A stretch of DNA of 64,000 nucleotides from Stemphylium vesicarium (taxonomy: Eukaryota; Ascomycota; Dothideomycetes; Pleosporales; Pleosporaceae), in assembly GCA_004380135.1 (NCBI GenBank), contig QXCR01000028.1, positions 62,001 through 126,000 on the forward strand. The letters are read 5' to 3'. The position numbers and the translations under genes were made by a program. The notes under the pieces are model-generated. The model was given only the letters and a program-made list of their open reading frames with translations, had not been told where the DNA came from and did not search any database. Numbering within the stretch: position 1 is the first letter of the stretch; each line of letters starts with the position of its first letter. Positions 1-10,316 of this stretch are shown one piece after another.

Positions 1-3000
1 GCAGTCGACGATATTGCGATCGAAGCTCTCTAGCTCAAGCGCGAGCTTTTGCGCCTTGGTGTCTAGCTCAGGAATCTGCTGGTTGAGATCTCTCAGCGCA
101 GTCTCCAGCTCCCGTAGCTCTTGTTGAAATTCGGTGAAGGTCTGTTCAAGCGTATCTCGGTCATGCTCAAGCTTGGTAACCTGGTCCTTTGAGACGTCCG
201 ACGCAAGCTTGGACGACATCTTACCCTTCACTACTCGACTTCCACCACCACTCATGGTACCCGCAGTGTCAATGAGCTTTCCGTCAAGGGTAACAACTCG
301 CCATCGCTTTGCGCCATATGCGATACGCTCAGCCTGGTCGAGATCCTCAGCTACGAGCGTGTTGGTCATGACCTGGAAGAATGCGGGTTTGAGCTTTTCG
401 TGCTTGGGCTTGACGAGATCGAAGAGGCGAGGCACGTTCTCTGGGGTTTGGACTGGTGACATGTCGCGCTTGGCGAGACGATCCAACAGGATGAAGTTGG
501 CGCGGCCGAGATTGTTCTTTCGTAGATACTCGATGCATTGTTGACCAGACTCTACGGTATCAACAACCATGTTGTCCAGTTGTGGACACGCCGTTGATAT
601 GGCAACATCATACTTCTGGTCGATAGTACCCAAGTTACCAAGGCGACCGTGGAAGCCGTCAATGCGCCCAGAGTCTTTCAAGCGCATGAGACCTGTCAAG
701 ACATTGCCTTGGGTTTGAGCAGAGGATAAACTTGCGCGGGCCTCATCGGCCTTTGCTCTGACTCCTGAAAGCTTCGACCTCAAGGCAGGCTCCTTCTGTG
801 TGACATCCTCGAGCTTTGCTTGTGTCTTTTGGATGTCTTTCTCTACTCGCTTCCTGTCGGCTCTGCATTCGTCGAGCTCCACAGCCTTGGCTTGCTTTGC
901 TTCCTCCAGGCCTTCGATTCTAGCCTCGATGTCGGCAATACCCTTGGCGCCTGCGTTCTCGCGCTCACGCATAATGTCCAGCTCACTTTGTGCGACCGCG
1001 ATGGCTGACTGCTTCTCGTTGATCTTGGCGCTCCAAGGTTCCAGAGACTTTTGCTTTGCTGCGATCTCATCCGAAAGGCCCTGTGTTTTGCCGGCTAGGC
1101 TCTTGCGAACAGCTTCAAGCTCCTTCTCCTCGACCTTCATGCTCTCTTCCAGCTCGACTATTTCTTCGTTGTAGCGTTCAAGATCCGCAGCATACTGTTT
1201 CGAGAGACTCTCCGCTTCCGATCGGCCATAGTAGCTCGTCTCCTTGGTCTTCTCCAATTTCTTCTGCTTGCCCGCGAGGAACTTCTTCTTCTCCTCAAAC
1301 TTGACAGCCTCCTTATCGGCGCGAGCTACTTCCTTTTGGAACTCCTGGTTCTTCTTTTCGAGATGTTCGCACTCCTTCGCGCCCTTCTTGTACTGCCGCT
1401 CAAGCTCCTTGATCTCCTCTTCGCTACCTTGATGTCTCTGCAATTCTTCGTCTAGCTGAGCCTGCAGCTGTCCGACGGATTCTTGGGTGACTTGGATGTG
1501 ATCGTCGAACTCAGAAACGTAGATCTGGTAGAGCGTGGACTGCTTCGAGGCCAGCTCGTTTTCATCCCTGATGTACGCAAGAGCCTTGTTCTTCTTTTCC
1601 TCTAGACCACTCTTCTCCTTTTCCACGTGTTGTACACGATTGCTCTTCTCTCTGCAGACTTCATTTAGATTTTCGACTTCTACTTCAGACTCTGCGATGG
1701 GGGTCTTGTACTTGGACGTGCCGATGATGTCCTCCAAGTACTCAAGAAGACCGTCATCGTGCTCGCCCTGGGCTTTTGGTTTCATCTGCGCAATAGACTC
1801 AACCTCACCCTGAAGAATCAGGAAGCGCTTGTGGTCTAGATCAACTCCTCGATCTCTAAGCAGAGTCGTGACAATTGTAAATGTCGACTCTTTCCTGTTG
1901 ATGTAGTACTTGCTCGAGTTGTTCTTGAAGGCTCTTCGTGAAATTACCAGCTGAGACTCTGGGATAACCTCATGTCCGCCGCTCGGAAGGTCTTTGACCT
2001 CCTGAAAGTGAACCTCAACCTCGCAGTAATCAAGGTCTGGAAATGCAGCTGAGTTGTGGATCAACGCGGACAACTTGCTCTGTCGCATCTTGTTTGCGCG
2101 GAAACCAAAGACGAAAAGCAGCGAGTCGATAACGTTGGACTTGCCAGAGCCGTTGGGTCCGACCACAGAGGAGAAGGAAGCATGGAAAGGTCCAACTTCT
2201 TGCCGACCAGCATAACTTTTGAAGTTGTTTAGGACAAGCCAAGTAATAACCGTCCGCTGCTTTGGCGGTGCAGGCTCGTGCAATGATGGTATGGCGGCCG
2301 CTCGCCTCTTCACCACAATATCAATGGGTTCGAGCATGGATTGTTGTGTGTTGAGATCCTCTAGCACCTTAGCTGGCGGTTGTGGTTCTTCCAGAGGTTC
2401 CGCTTCTGTCTTTGGCTCCGGTAGAGGGGTCTCCTCCTTTGCCTCTATTTGTGTGATCTCAGCAGCAGGTTCGGGCACCGCTTTCGGCTCGGGCTCGAGC
2501 TCGGGTTCTGGTTCAGGCTCAGGCGATCGATCGGCCATGACAGTATCGGTATCTTCGGTGGTATCGGCTGGCGGTGAGCTGGGTGTGATTGTGGCTTCGG
2601 AAGCCTGTTCTGGTGCAGGGGATACAGAGGGCTCAGGCGTGAGCAACTGAGACGTTTCCTCGGCTGGCTCTGGCTCTTGTTCTGGTTCTGGTTCTGGTTC
2701 TGGTTCGGGGGCGACCGAAGCGCGGGGCTTCCGTCCACGTTTCTTAGGCATGGCCTTGGAAGGTGACGCTGCCCTGATCCTCTCCGGCGCAGGCGTCAAC
2801 ATCTGTGAAGCTTCCACTGACTCCGTAACCCTAGTCCGCCGCCTGGCTGTGGGTTTAGGTGCCGCACCTTCGCCCGGGGCTAATGATTTCTTCGGCCTCC
2901 CTCGCCCTCGTCCCGTCTTGAGCGGTGCCGGTGCCGGTGTGGAGTCCTCCCCCTCTTCCTCTTGCTTGACGTCTGGTGTTGGTGTCCCGTTCTCCTCACC

Positions 3001-3078
3001 GTCGGAATCGTCAACGACGGGTGCCTTTCGCCGTGTCGCGGCGGCGCGCGTAGACTTCCTGGGCGATACAGAAGCCAT
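1..3078 (-). CDS. SMC4: Condensin subunit SMC4, partial (3' end lies beyond the left edge)
   Basis: This is the core ATPase subunit of condensin, which pairs with SMC2 to compact mitotic chromosomes in the nucleus. One uninterrupted frame gives the first 1026 residues from the ATG at 3078; no intron is needed. Residues 1 to about 270 are a low-complexity acidic tail with Glu-Pro runs. The Walker A motif GPNGSGKSN begins at residue 307, preceded by the SMC N-terminal strand (VLNNFKSYAGRQEVGPFHAS). The first coiled-coil arm follows, then the hinge at about 790-940, ending in GTMSGGGSRV, then the start of the returning coil. The ABC signature and Walker B would lie outside the window. The length is consistent with a protein of roughly 1400 or more residues. 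The gene is divergent from the small NIF3-like gene. SMC4 is favoured over other SMCs because of the long N-terminal extension and the hinge sequence. Confidence 0.95.
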   Translation of the reverse strand, partial: MASVSPRKSTRAAATRRKAPVVDDSDGEENGTPTPDVKQEEEGEDSTPAPAPLKTGRGRGRPKKSLAPGEGAAPKPTARRRTRVTESVEASQMLTPAPERIRAASPSKAMPKKRGRKPRASVAPEPEPEPEPEQEPEPAEETSQLLTPEPSVSPAPEQASEATITPSSPPADTTEDTDTVMADRSPEPEPEPELEPEPKAVPEPAAEITQIEAKEETPLPEPKTEAEPLEEPQPPAKVLEDLNTQQSMLEPIDIVVKRRAAAIPSLHEPAPPKQRTVITWLVLNNFKSYAGRQEVGPFHASFSSVVGPNGSGKSNVIDSLLFVFGFRANKMRQSKLSALIHNSAAFPDLDYCEVEVHFQEVKDLPSGGHEVIPESQLVISRRAFKNNSSKYYINRKESTFTIVTTLLRDRGVDLDHKRFLILQGEVESIAQMKPKAQGEHDDGLLEYLEDIIGTSKYKTPIAESEVEVENLNEVCREKSNRVQHVEKEKSGLEEKKNKALAYIRDENELASKQSTLYQIYVSEFDDHIQVTQESVGQLQAQLDEELQRHQGSEEEIKELERQYKKGAKECEHLEKKNQEFQKEVARADKEAVKFEEKKKFLAGKQKKLEKTKETSYYGRSEAESLSKQYAADLERYNEEIVELEESMKVEEKELEAVRKSLAGKTQGLSDEIAAKQKSLEPWSAKINEKQSAIAVAQSELDIMRERENAGAKGIADIEARIEGLEEAKQAKAVELDECRADRKRVEKDIQKTQAKLEDVTQKEPALRSKLSGVRAKADEARASLSSAQTQGNVLTGLMRLKDSGRIDGFHGRLGNLGTIDQKYDVAISTACPQLDNMVVDTVESGQQCIEYLRKNNLGRANFILLDRLAKRDMSPVQTPENVPRLFDLVKPKHEKLKPAFFQVMTNTLVAEDLDQAERIAYGAKRWRVVTLDGKLIDTAGTMSGGGSRVVKGKMSSKLASDVSKDQVTKLEHDRDTLEQTFTEFQQELRELETALRDLNQQIPELDTKAQKLALELESFDRNIVDC
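2662..2710. repeat. GGTTCT hexamer microsatellite inside SMC4
   Basis: A run of near-perfect GGTTCT units on the plus strand encodes alternating Glu-Pro in the SMC4 N-terminal tail on the minus strand. A second, looser Glu-Pro tract lies at about 2485-2525. The hexamer unit keeps frame whatever the copy number. Confidence 0.75.
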
Positions 3079-3564
3079 TGTCGCTATTTCTGTGGGTTAA
3101 TTGTGGTCCGCAAGGCCGTTCGTTACTTGAGTCTATGTGCGACTTCCGACTTGCAGCCCGCCGTTGTTTGTTTTCGTAGAAACCGCGCTAAGCACGGGTC
3201 AGCCCCGCGCCCCACGCGTCGACTTCACCTCACGTTCCTGAACAGCACGGCCCTCGAACAGGAGGAGTACGAAGCCTTCGATGTTTTCTTTGTTTCGGCT
3301 ATTTTATCCTCATGGGGCTATATGTAGCCGTTATCTAGCAGTGGAACGGAATAGGCATCCGAAGGCTCATGTCAACATGTCAACTCAATGTAGGGCGCCC
3401 CAAGTGACGCATATGCGACAACTACAACCCCGCCGCAGCAACAATCGCGACTGGTACTTGATCATCTCTCATTAGGCTCGACTGCTCCTTCTCCAACAAC
3501 ATCTGGCTTCCAATCATCTCATTAAAGGCCACCTTCTCGCACAAGTACAACACTGCTCATCATA
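3079..3564. promoter_or_regulatory. Divergent intergenic region between SMC4 and the NIF3-like gene
   Basis: These 486 bp separate two start codons on opposite strands, so both promoters must lie here. No coding frame is supported. Pyrimidine-rich stretches occur near 3480-3560 just before the plus-strand ATG, as is usual for fungal transcription start regions. No specific factor site is claimed. Confidence 0.5.
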
Positions 3565-4033
3565 ATGACATCTGTCTTGCAAAAGTTTAAACTTGTCTTC
3601 TTCGTCCCTCCCTCAGCTCTCAGCGGCTGTAAGACGGCCATACTTGGTGCGGGCGCAGGACGCTATCCAGGCCCAGGTGGATATACGGAAGTATGCTTCA
3701 CGAGTAGAGGAACAGGTCAATTTAGGCCAGGTGATGCTGCAAATCCAAATGTACGATGCATACATCCCTCCTGATCTATGTGCACGCAAGGCTGAGACTG
3801 ATGTGACTTTACCAGATCGGGAAAGTAGGCGAGTTGGAGGAGGTCGATGAGTATAGGGTGGAGATCATGTGTCTGGGACGCGACACAGCGGTCAAAGCTG
3901 TTGAAGCACTCAAGAAGTAAGTCTGGATGTTTCAACATCGGTACACCAACTCAAGGTAATGAATACTAATGAGACCAGGGCACATCCCTACGAAGAACCT
4001 GGATACGAGGTGTACAAGATCGAGGACATGTGA
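3565..4033 (+). CDS. Small NIF3/CutA-like domain protein
   Basis: Three exons (3565-3750, 3816-3916, 3979-4033) give a 113-residue protein. Introns of 65 and 62 bp have GT-AG ends and consistent phases. The C-terminus carries the signature HPYEEPGYEVYKIED, and the N-terminus has a VPPSALSG-type stretch. Together these match the PII/CutA-like fold found as an insert in NIF3/YqfO proteins and as a stand-alone domain of about 100 residues (COG3323). In fungi this family is often annotated vaguely as NGG1-interacting factor 3-like. No catalytic residues are known for the stand-alone form, so the biochemical role is unknown. It is divergent from SMC4. Family membership is confident; function is not. 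Confidence 0.85.
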
Positions 4034-6958
4034 GGAGGCTGACCCTCAATGAGACTGGACTTAGGGAAGATCTCTCTGAGGACAATTGCACGCTTCTGGG
4101 ATAAATAGGTAATGGCAGTCTTAAATACATGCGCATGGGAAATATGATATCAGAAGCAACAAACAAGTCGACCGCCCACCAGTGGAGTAAATGCTGTACG
4201 CGATGGTATCAGGGAAGGAGTGGCACTAGAAGCAGAACGTGCCGGTACGCATGATCATATTCCAGGCAATAAGAGGGGCTATATGATGCAGTCTGATAAC
4301 ACGTCGACAGAGAAAGCTTAGCAGTGCCAGAAACCACCGAAACAACCCACTGAACGGACGAATTTGTCTCTCCCTAAGCGAGCTGTAGAAGAACAGCGGG
4401 TCGGTTGAACATGTTGAGGTACCGCCATCACCACCGTCAAGGCAGGCTCCTGCAACACCCGAGAATGCCGCCCAAGGGCATAGAGACATGTCACTGGCGT
4501 CGCAAGCTGGGCGGGTCGGCGAGAGATAGCGTCGTGAATGTCCAGCACCATCACCTTGCGGCGTTCTGAAATGACCCGGCCAAAACCGGGGAGTGAAGCT
4601 ACCAGCAGCGCAGAAGGGTCCACCTCACAAGCCGACACGCATCAGTCGGTTGAAGGAAGCAGCACTCGTGGGCCCTGTGCCACGGGTTCCGCAGCCTGAC
4701 GCCCACATAGTGCCTGGAGCAGCCCAGCTTGAGCCAGGCTATCAGAGCCCGCTGCCTCTTCGTACGCCACAATTGTCTGTCCAGGATCGGTCTAAGCAAG
4801 TTCCTTGAAAGAGAAAGTGGAGAAACAGATGCTGTGATTGACCAGTTATCCAAAGCCTAGCGTCCGACTGAGAGTGAGCAATGATCTGTAAGTCGTGACG
4901 AGCACCAGACGCCCCCTATCGGGCAGCGGCGCCTACTTCGCTCGCAACTTCCATGAAGACATGCGCTTGGTTTGCGGTTGATGGGTTGGAGCCCTCATCA
5001 ATTTCGCTGGCAAGCAGTGCTTTCCTCATGGACTTGCTTCATGAATATTTGCAATGGCTTTATCACGGCTCAATACCCAACATAGCTTCTTTCAGGAACT
5101 CCGCCCCTTATTGAGATGGTCCGGGCCCTGAATTGACAGGCGCGCGCATACGTTTTTGTCGAGCATGTCATCGACAGGCGTTGGCTGGACGACGGCACAA
5201 CCAGGCTCCCTGCTTCGTATGCTAACGAGCACCACACCTCCCAGCTTATGGAGACGCGGCACCATGCTCTCAGCTATAAAGAAGAGGCGCTGCCTATCAT
5301 TGGACTACTAGTATAGTTGGTGGCGTACAATTCAAAGGTGTGGGACGGTTCAGAAGCGATGTTTGAGGGGTTGCCGTTGGCGTTCATGCTGGTTATCGGG
5401 GCAGCATTGGTGAAGTTGGAGTCGCTCAATTGATTGGCTGGGCGGGATCATCTCGGACACGGAATTGTGTATATGCTATAGGAGGAGGGGGTTAGTAATC
5501 GCGATGGAGAATGACAAAGGGTTTATCTTTTTCCGGGGAGCCCTTCTGCCACGTCTTGGGTACTAGCGGCCATGTGCCTCAGCCTCCTGTGGAGATATGC
5601 AATGCGCATATCCTTCGGGCTATCTCAACGTCTCGGAACCGGCAATTCCAAAGCCTTGGGAGCCCCCTTCATGATGATCTCATGAGGTCACGTTGCATGT
5701 GGTAGCACGACTCAAGAACAGACTACTATATGGCCAAGGTCCGGGTCACAAGTTCAACAAAGTTCAATGCAATGTGGGGAAGGACCGCGTTTGTTCCACT
5801 TTGGAGCGTCCTGGTCAATGGATGGCCTGCTTTCAAGAAGGTGGCCCGATATGTACCAGCCAAGGACGTGGAGTCCCCAGCATCGGACCGTGCTTTGTGG
5901 GGTCAAACATTGGGGTTGAGGCATTAGATGATGTCGTCGGAGGCATTGCGCGAACCGATAATTGTGTGTGTGGTTGACAGGTAACTGACTTGTGTTCATG
6001 GCAGCGGTGCGAGTTACCTTCGGTTGATAGCGCCTTATAGCGCGACCCACTTACCGGCGACTCTTGCCCTCTCGTCCGATTGAAGCTTAGCTCAAAGCTT
6101 GGCGACTTCCTATCCAGACTTCAGCAAGTAATTCCCGCCGCGACCTCCACTTTCGCCGGCAGCATTTCCCCCAAGACGATCAATTTGAAAAGAATCCTGC
6201 CCTACTGGACGAACGCACAACGCGGAACGACGCGAACCTAATTCTGGGGATTCTGGGGTAGCGCTGAGACGTTCGTGCGCCTTCTCTGGGGTTTCCAGGC
6301 ACTTCTGTCAGTCACCGCGGTCTCTGAAGATGCGGAGAAGCACGTATGACGCCTGAAGCGGGGTTTTGCGGCGGTGCGGAGTGAACAAGAGCCTATCAAT
6401 CATGGAACCAAATCGCCAATATCCCGCGACCTACAAGCAAGAAGACATTTCAAGATATTCATCGAGTACACGATATTGATTATCACGATCCTCAGCAAAG
6501 CAGATCGGCCAGTCTCGGACGCAAGGCTCCACAGAAACTTCCAGCGAGCCTCTCAACGCACGCCCGACGCTGCGTCAACAACGTGCCCCCCGTGCACGCA
6601 CACTCCGAGACCAGCACCCAGGACACGCAACAGAACCTCAGAACGTGGCTTCCAAGCCATCCACGCGTGAACACTAGCAACTGCTAGCCGCAGATTTACC
6701 TTGACATTACTCCGAAACAATCGGCCTTTGCCCCAGGAAAGAATCGGATGCTTGCGCAACGGAAGTGATAGGCCTGACGCTAGCGTTGGCAGATAGCTGC
6801 CGTGGATCCACCTGGCAAGACCTAACGCGAGGTCAAGCGAGATATTGAAAGCACATAAAGCTGACCGACTTCTCTCTTTTCACTGTTTTCTTCAGTCGAG
6901 GCTTCACTGTCTACCAGTCGAGATCTACCCAACGCCAGTAAACGCCATTGACCTCAAC
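4034..6958. other. Gene-poor intergenic region, 2.9 kb
   Basis: No gene is supported. Short open frames on both strands (for example 4318-4638 minus and 4593-4808 plus) end in stops, have no recognisable domain and do not join through plausible introns. Part of 4.3-5.3 kb could be heavily decayed coding DNA, but I cannot name a parent gene. The last kilobase should contain the promoter of the downstream sugar transporter. Confidence 0.5.
6244..6363 (+). promoter_or_regulatory. Cluster of CreA/Mig1-like SYGGRG sites
   Basis: CTGGGG occurs at 6244-6249, 6253-6258 and 6286-6291, and GCGGGG at 6358-6363. Four matches to the carbon-catabolite repressor consensus SYGGRG fall within 120 bp, about 0.6-0.7 kb upstream of the sugar transporter start. 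Closely spaced sites are typical of functional CreA targets. Binding is inferred, and short GC-rich motifs arise easily by chance. Confidence 0.35.
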
Positions 6959-8859
6959 ATGGGTGCAGATGATTCGATCAAGAGTGTCCCTCGGGAACAA
7001 CGAGAGACGATAGCGACTTATGCCACCAAAGATGGACCAGTAGCCAGGGAGCCGTATGGACCAGCAGGTACGCATCAACAAAGCCAATAGCACATGGCCT
7101 TTGACAAAGTCTACGATGACTGACTCCAATATCAGGGTTCAGCGGTCTCTTCACCAACCCTTACGTCGCCATGTGCGCAGCATTCGCCACAATCGGAGGT
7201 CTTCTCTTTGGATACGATCAGGGTGTCATCTCAGTAACCCTTGTCATGGAGCAATTCCTCGACCGCTTTCCACGTGTTTCAGACGAAGCTTCAGGCGCTG
7301 GATTCTGGAAGGGCTTGATGACTGCTATGCTTGAATTGGGCGCCTTGATCGGTGCCTTGTTCGCTGGATGGATTGCAGACAAACTTTCCAGAAAATACTC
7401 CATCGTCGTCTCAGTCATCGTCTTCACCATCGGAAGTATCCTACAGACCGCCGCCATGGACTACGCTATGCTTACTATTGGTCGTCTCATTGGAGGAATG
7501 GGTATCGGAGCGTAAGTTACAACCTTACATAGCATTGATATTCTCCATTTGCGAAACAGAAACTAAACAATTGCAGCCTCGCAACAATCGCCCCCCTCTA
7601 CATCTCTGAGATTGCACCTCCTGAGATCCGTGGTGTTCTTCTTGTCTTGCAAGAGTTCAGCATCGTCCTCGGTATCGTCGTCGCCTTCTGGACTACCTAC
7701 GGCACCCGTTACATGGCTGGCGAATGGTCGTGGCGCCTTCCTTTCCTGATCCAGATGCTTCCAGGTCTTGTGCTAGGAGCCGGTATCGTCTTCCTCCCCT
7801 TCTCGCCTCGCTGGCTCGCTAGCAAAGGCCGCGACGACGAAGCCCTTGTCGTCCTCGCGAAGCTTCGCAAACTCCCTACCGATGATGCCCGTGTCTTCCA
7901 AGAATGGTGCGAGATCCGCGCTGAAGTCGCCTTCAACCACGAAGTCAGCGTCGAGAGGCATCCAAACTTGCAGGCAAAGACTCGCATGAACGAATTCAAG
8001 CTCGAGGTTCAATCGTGGCTCGACTGCTTCAGGCACGGATGCTGGAAGCGAACAGTCGTTGGTGTTGGCATCATGTTTTTCCAGCAATTCGTTGGTATAT
8101 ATATCATCCTGAAATCTGGAACAGCGACTAACAAACATCAGGTATCAACGCGCTCATCTACTACTCGCCCTCCCTCTTCGAAACGCTCGGTCAAGACTAC
8201 GAGATGCAGCTTCTCCTCTCCGGTATCATCAACTGCACACAACTCGTCGGTGTCGTGACAAGTCTGTGGACCATGGACCGCTTCGGACGCCGACCTCTGC
8301 TGCTCACCGGTGCTGGACTTATGTTCATCTGCCACCTTATCATCGCCGTCTTGGTCGGCAAGTTTGGTGGCCGATGGCTCGACTACGCTGTTGAAGGCTG
8401 GGTCGCCGTCGCCTTCCTCTTCTTCTTCATGTTCAGCTTCGGCGCTACCTGGGGTCCCGTACCATGGGCCATGCCTTCAGAGATCTTCCCTTCTTCGCTC
8501 CGCGCAAAGGGTGTTGCTCTCTCCACTTGCTCCAACTGGTTCAACAACTTCATCATTGTAAGTTCATCACTTCCGACCATCTCACAAACTACCAGTTGTT
8601 AACAAACTTTCAGGGTCTCATTACTCCCCCTCTCATTCAAAACACCGGCTACGGCGCATACACCTTTTTCGCAGTCTTCTGTCTTCTCGCCTTTGTCTTC
8701 ACATTCTTCTTCATCCCCGAGACCGCCGGTAAGACGCTGGAGGAGATGGACCAGGTGTTCAAGGACGTCAGCAGCGAGGCGGAAGAGCAGCAAAAGGCGC
8801 GCATCATGCGCGACATTGTCGAGGGAAAGAATGATCACGCAGTGGTAGCGCATCCTTAA
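6959..8859 (+). CDS. MFS hexose/monosaccharide transporter (sugar porter family)
   Basis: Five exons (6959-7067, 7136-7511, 7577-8094, 8142-8557, 8614-8859) encode 554 residues; introns are 47-68 bp. It is a 12-helix plasma-membrane sugar porter, probably a proton symporter. Family marks are GLLFGYDQG in helix 1, GRLIGGMGIG before helix 4, PPEIRGVL, FFQQFVGINALIYYSP in helix 7, DRFGRR in the second-half loop, PSEIFPSSLRAKG and PETAGK in the C-terminal tail. Length and motif order match high-affinity fungal hexose transporters. An in-frame ATG at 6845 would add 38 residues; the start at 6959 fits the family better. The substrate cannot be read from sequence. The next two genes are an anhydrosugar-kinase-family protein and a Zn2Cys6 regulator. 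Confidence 0.93.
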
Positions 8860-9026
8860 AGCACGCCAAAATGGCCTTTATGGATCGAAGCGCTTACGCA
8901 AACACTATTGTTGTAACTATTTTTAAATGTTAAATTTAGCGAGAAACGAATTCTACGTATCATACTCCAAAGCTGCATCCATTGTTGAATGTGAAAACAT
9001 TGTCGATCAGGCACTGCAGTCTCTTT

Positions 9027-9068
9027 CCCTTCCCCCTTCCTTTTTCCCTTCCCCCTTCCTTTTTCCCT
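9027..9068. repeat. 19-bp pyrimidine tandem repeat, two copies
   Basis: Two adjacent copies of a CCCTTCCCCCTTCCTTTTT unit lie in a polypyrimidine tract downstream of the sugar transporter. Confidence 0.8.
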
Positions 9069-9488
9069 CTCCTCCACAGCCCCCCTCCATAGCCCCCCTC
9101 CCCCTCACAAAGGCAACATCACAGTGTAACCACCAGATCCCCCTCCAACCCAACGCAGTTTTAGTCGCAACACCCGGGTCTTCGTTACGAGGCAAGCTAC
9201 CTTGCACGTTACACGACCCTACAAAGGTGACGCGCAAGGTACAGGGTACAGCGTCGTGTCGCCACCTCTTTGCCACATAGCCGCTAGGCGGACAGCAGCT
9301 TTGGATTGCATGATGCAGGAGCATACGATGACTTGCCTGGCGGGAGGCTGCATACGGGAGACATGTGGTGGTGAGGGTGTTGGTGTTAGGGGTTAGTCCC
9401 TGTGTAGTTGTTGTACTCAACGGTTGGCTGGGCTGAGCTGGGTGGTGATACTCGCTGTGTACAAAATTTTGTGTGCTACAACTATTGT

Positions 9489-9560
9489 GTTGTGAAATCT
9501 ACCTCTGCAGTATTGAAGTCACTGATAGAAGAAAAATCAAGTTTTGCGTGGAAGATGCGT
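9489..9560. repeat. Dispersed repeat fragment, copy 1 (partner at about 41270-41391)
   Basis: Positions 9489-9535 match 41270-41316 at roughly 40 or more of 47 bases. A further short match around TTTGCGTGG follows after a deletion relative to the longer copy. On the minus strand both copies can be read as a related peptide, ISDFNTAxxDFTT. This suggests a piece of a once-coding mobile element. The element class is not determined. Confidence 0.55.
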
Positions 9561-9909
9561 GTTGGGGGAATTGGTTGGGAGCATAGAGAGGTTAGTTTGT
9601 GGGATATGGTGAAGATGCAATGCGTGTAGGTGTCTGCGCAAGGGTGCAGTTTCAACTGCGGTATAAGATTTCGATGGGATAAATGTTATTATCGATGTGA
9701 TTGCTCGTCGGACGACCAGGCCTCCCATTGACTACCGGACACAGCCCGTACGAAAGCCTCATTCTTCAAATAGCGACACGTGAGCTCTTTCTTCTATTGG
9801 CATTCCACTGGATACCAATTCCGAGGGGAAAGTCGACCTTGTTGAGATACACCCTGACCCTCGTTTGCTCCTATTTTAGTTGCAGGTGTGGAGAACTCAG
9901 AAGCATCAT

Positions 9910-10127
9910 CTTGCATCCAGACCTGTATTCAAATGTACCACCTCAACGCCGAAAATTAACTTTGAATGTATCATGAATCGCACACAAAATATGGGCAGAA
10001 GCTTATTTCCAGCTTTATCTTGCATCCGGGCAGAATGTGTATTCAATGTACCACCTCAACATGGACAGTTGAGTTTGGATGTGTCATCAACCGCACATAC
10101 AATCCGGGCATAGGCTTGTTTCTAGCC
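9910..10127. repeat. Diverged 109-bp tandem duplication
   Basis: Copy 1 (9910-10018) and copy 2 (10019-10127) both begin CTTGCATCC. They share blocks such as TGTACCACCTCAAC, a TGTATCATGAATCGCACA-like block and an ATGGGCAGAAGCTT-like block. Substitutions and small indels separate them, so the duplication is old or was mutated after it arose. Confidence 0.75.
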
Positions 10128-10316
10128 TCGGCGGAGATCGCGAGCGACCTCATGCTCTGGTTCGGGTATTGCGAGACCCCTGTGACGTAAGGTAGCGCAT
10201 CATGGCTCCGCGGAGAGGGCAGGAAACGCAACCCTAGTCGGATAAACATACGTTTACCCTGTTCCGGGGAGCTTTACTCAAAGCTTTCGAGTCTCAGTCT
10301 TCGCTCTCCCGATCTC

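Larger units (their letters stand above)
8860..10316. other. Intergenic region with several diverged repeats
   Basis: No gene is supported. The region contains a 19-bp pyrimidine tandem pair, a fragment shared with 41.3 kb, and two diverged 109-bp tandem copies, each listed separately. Confidence 0.6.

Noticed and set aside
2219..2650. Open frame of 143 codons on the plus strand
   Set aside because: It is antisense to SMC4 and only reflects the Ser/Gly reading of the Glu-Pro repeats.
4318..4638. 106-codon minus-strand frame, and neighbouring frames to 5330 on both strands
   Set aside because: They could be a decayed gene, but no domain is recognisable and no intron set joins them, so no pseudogene is called.
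6845..6958. Upstream in-frame ATG for the sugar transporter
   Set aside because: It adds 38 residues unlike sugar porter N-termini; the ATG at 6959 is preferred, though not proven.
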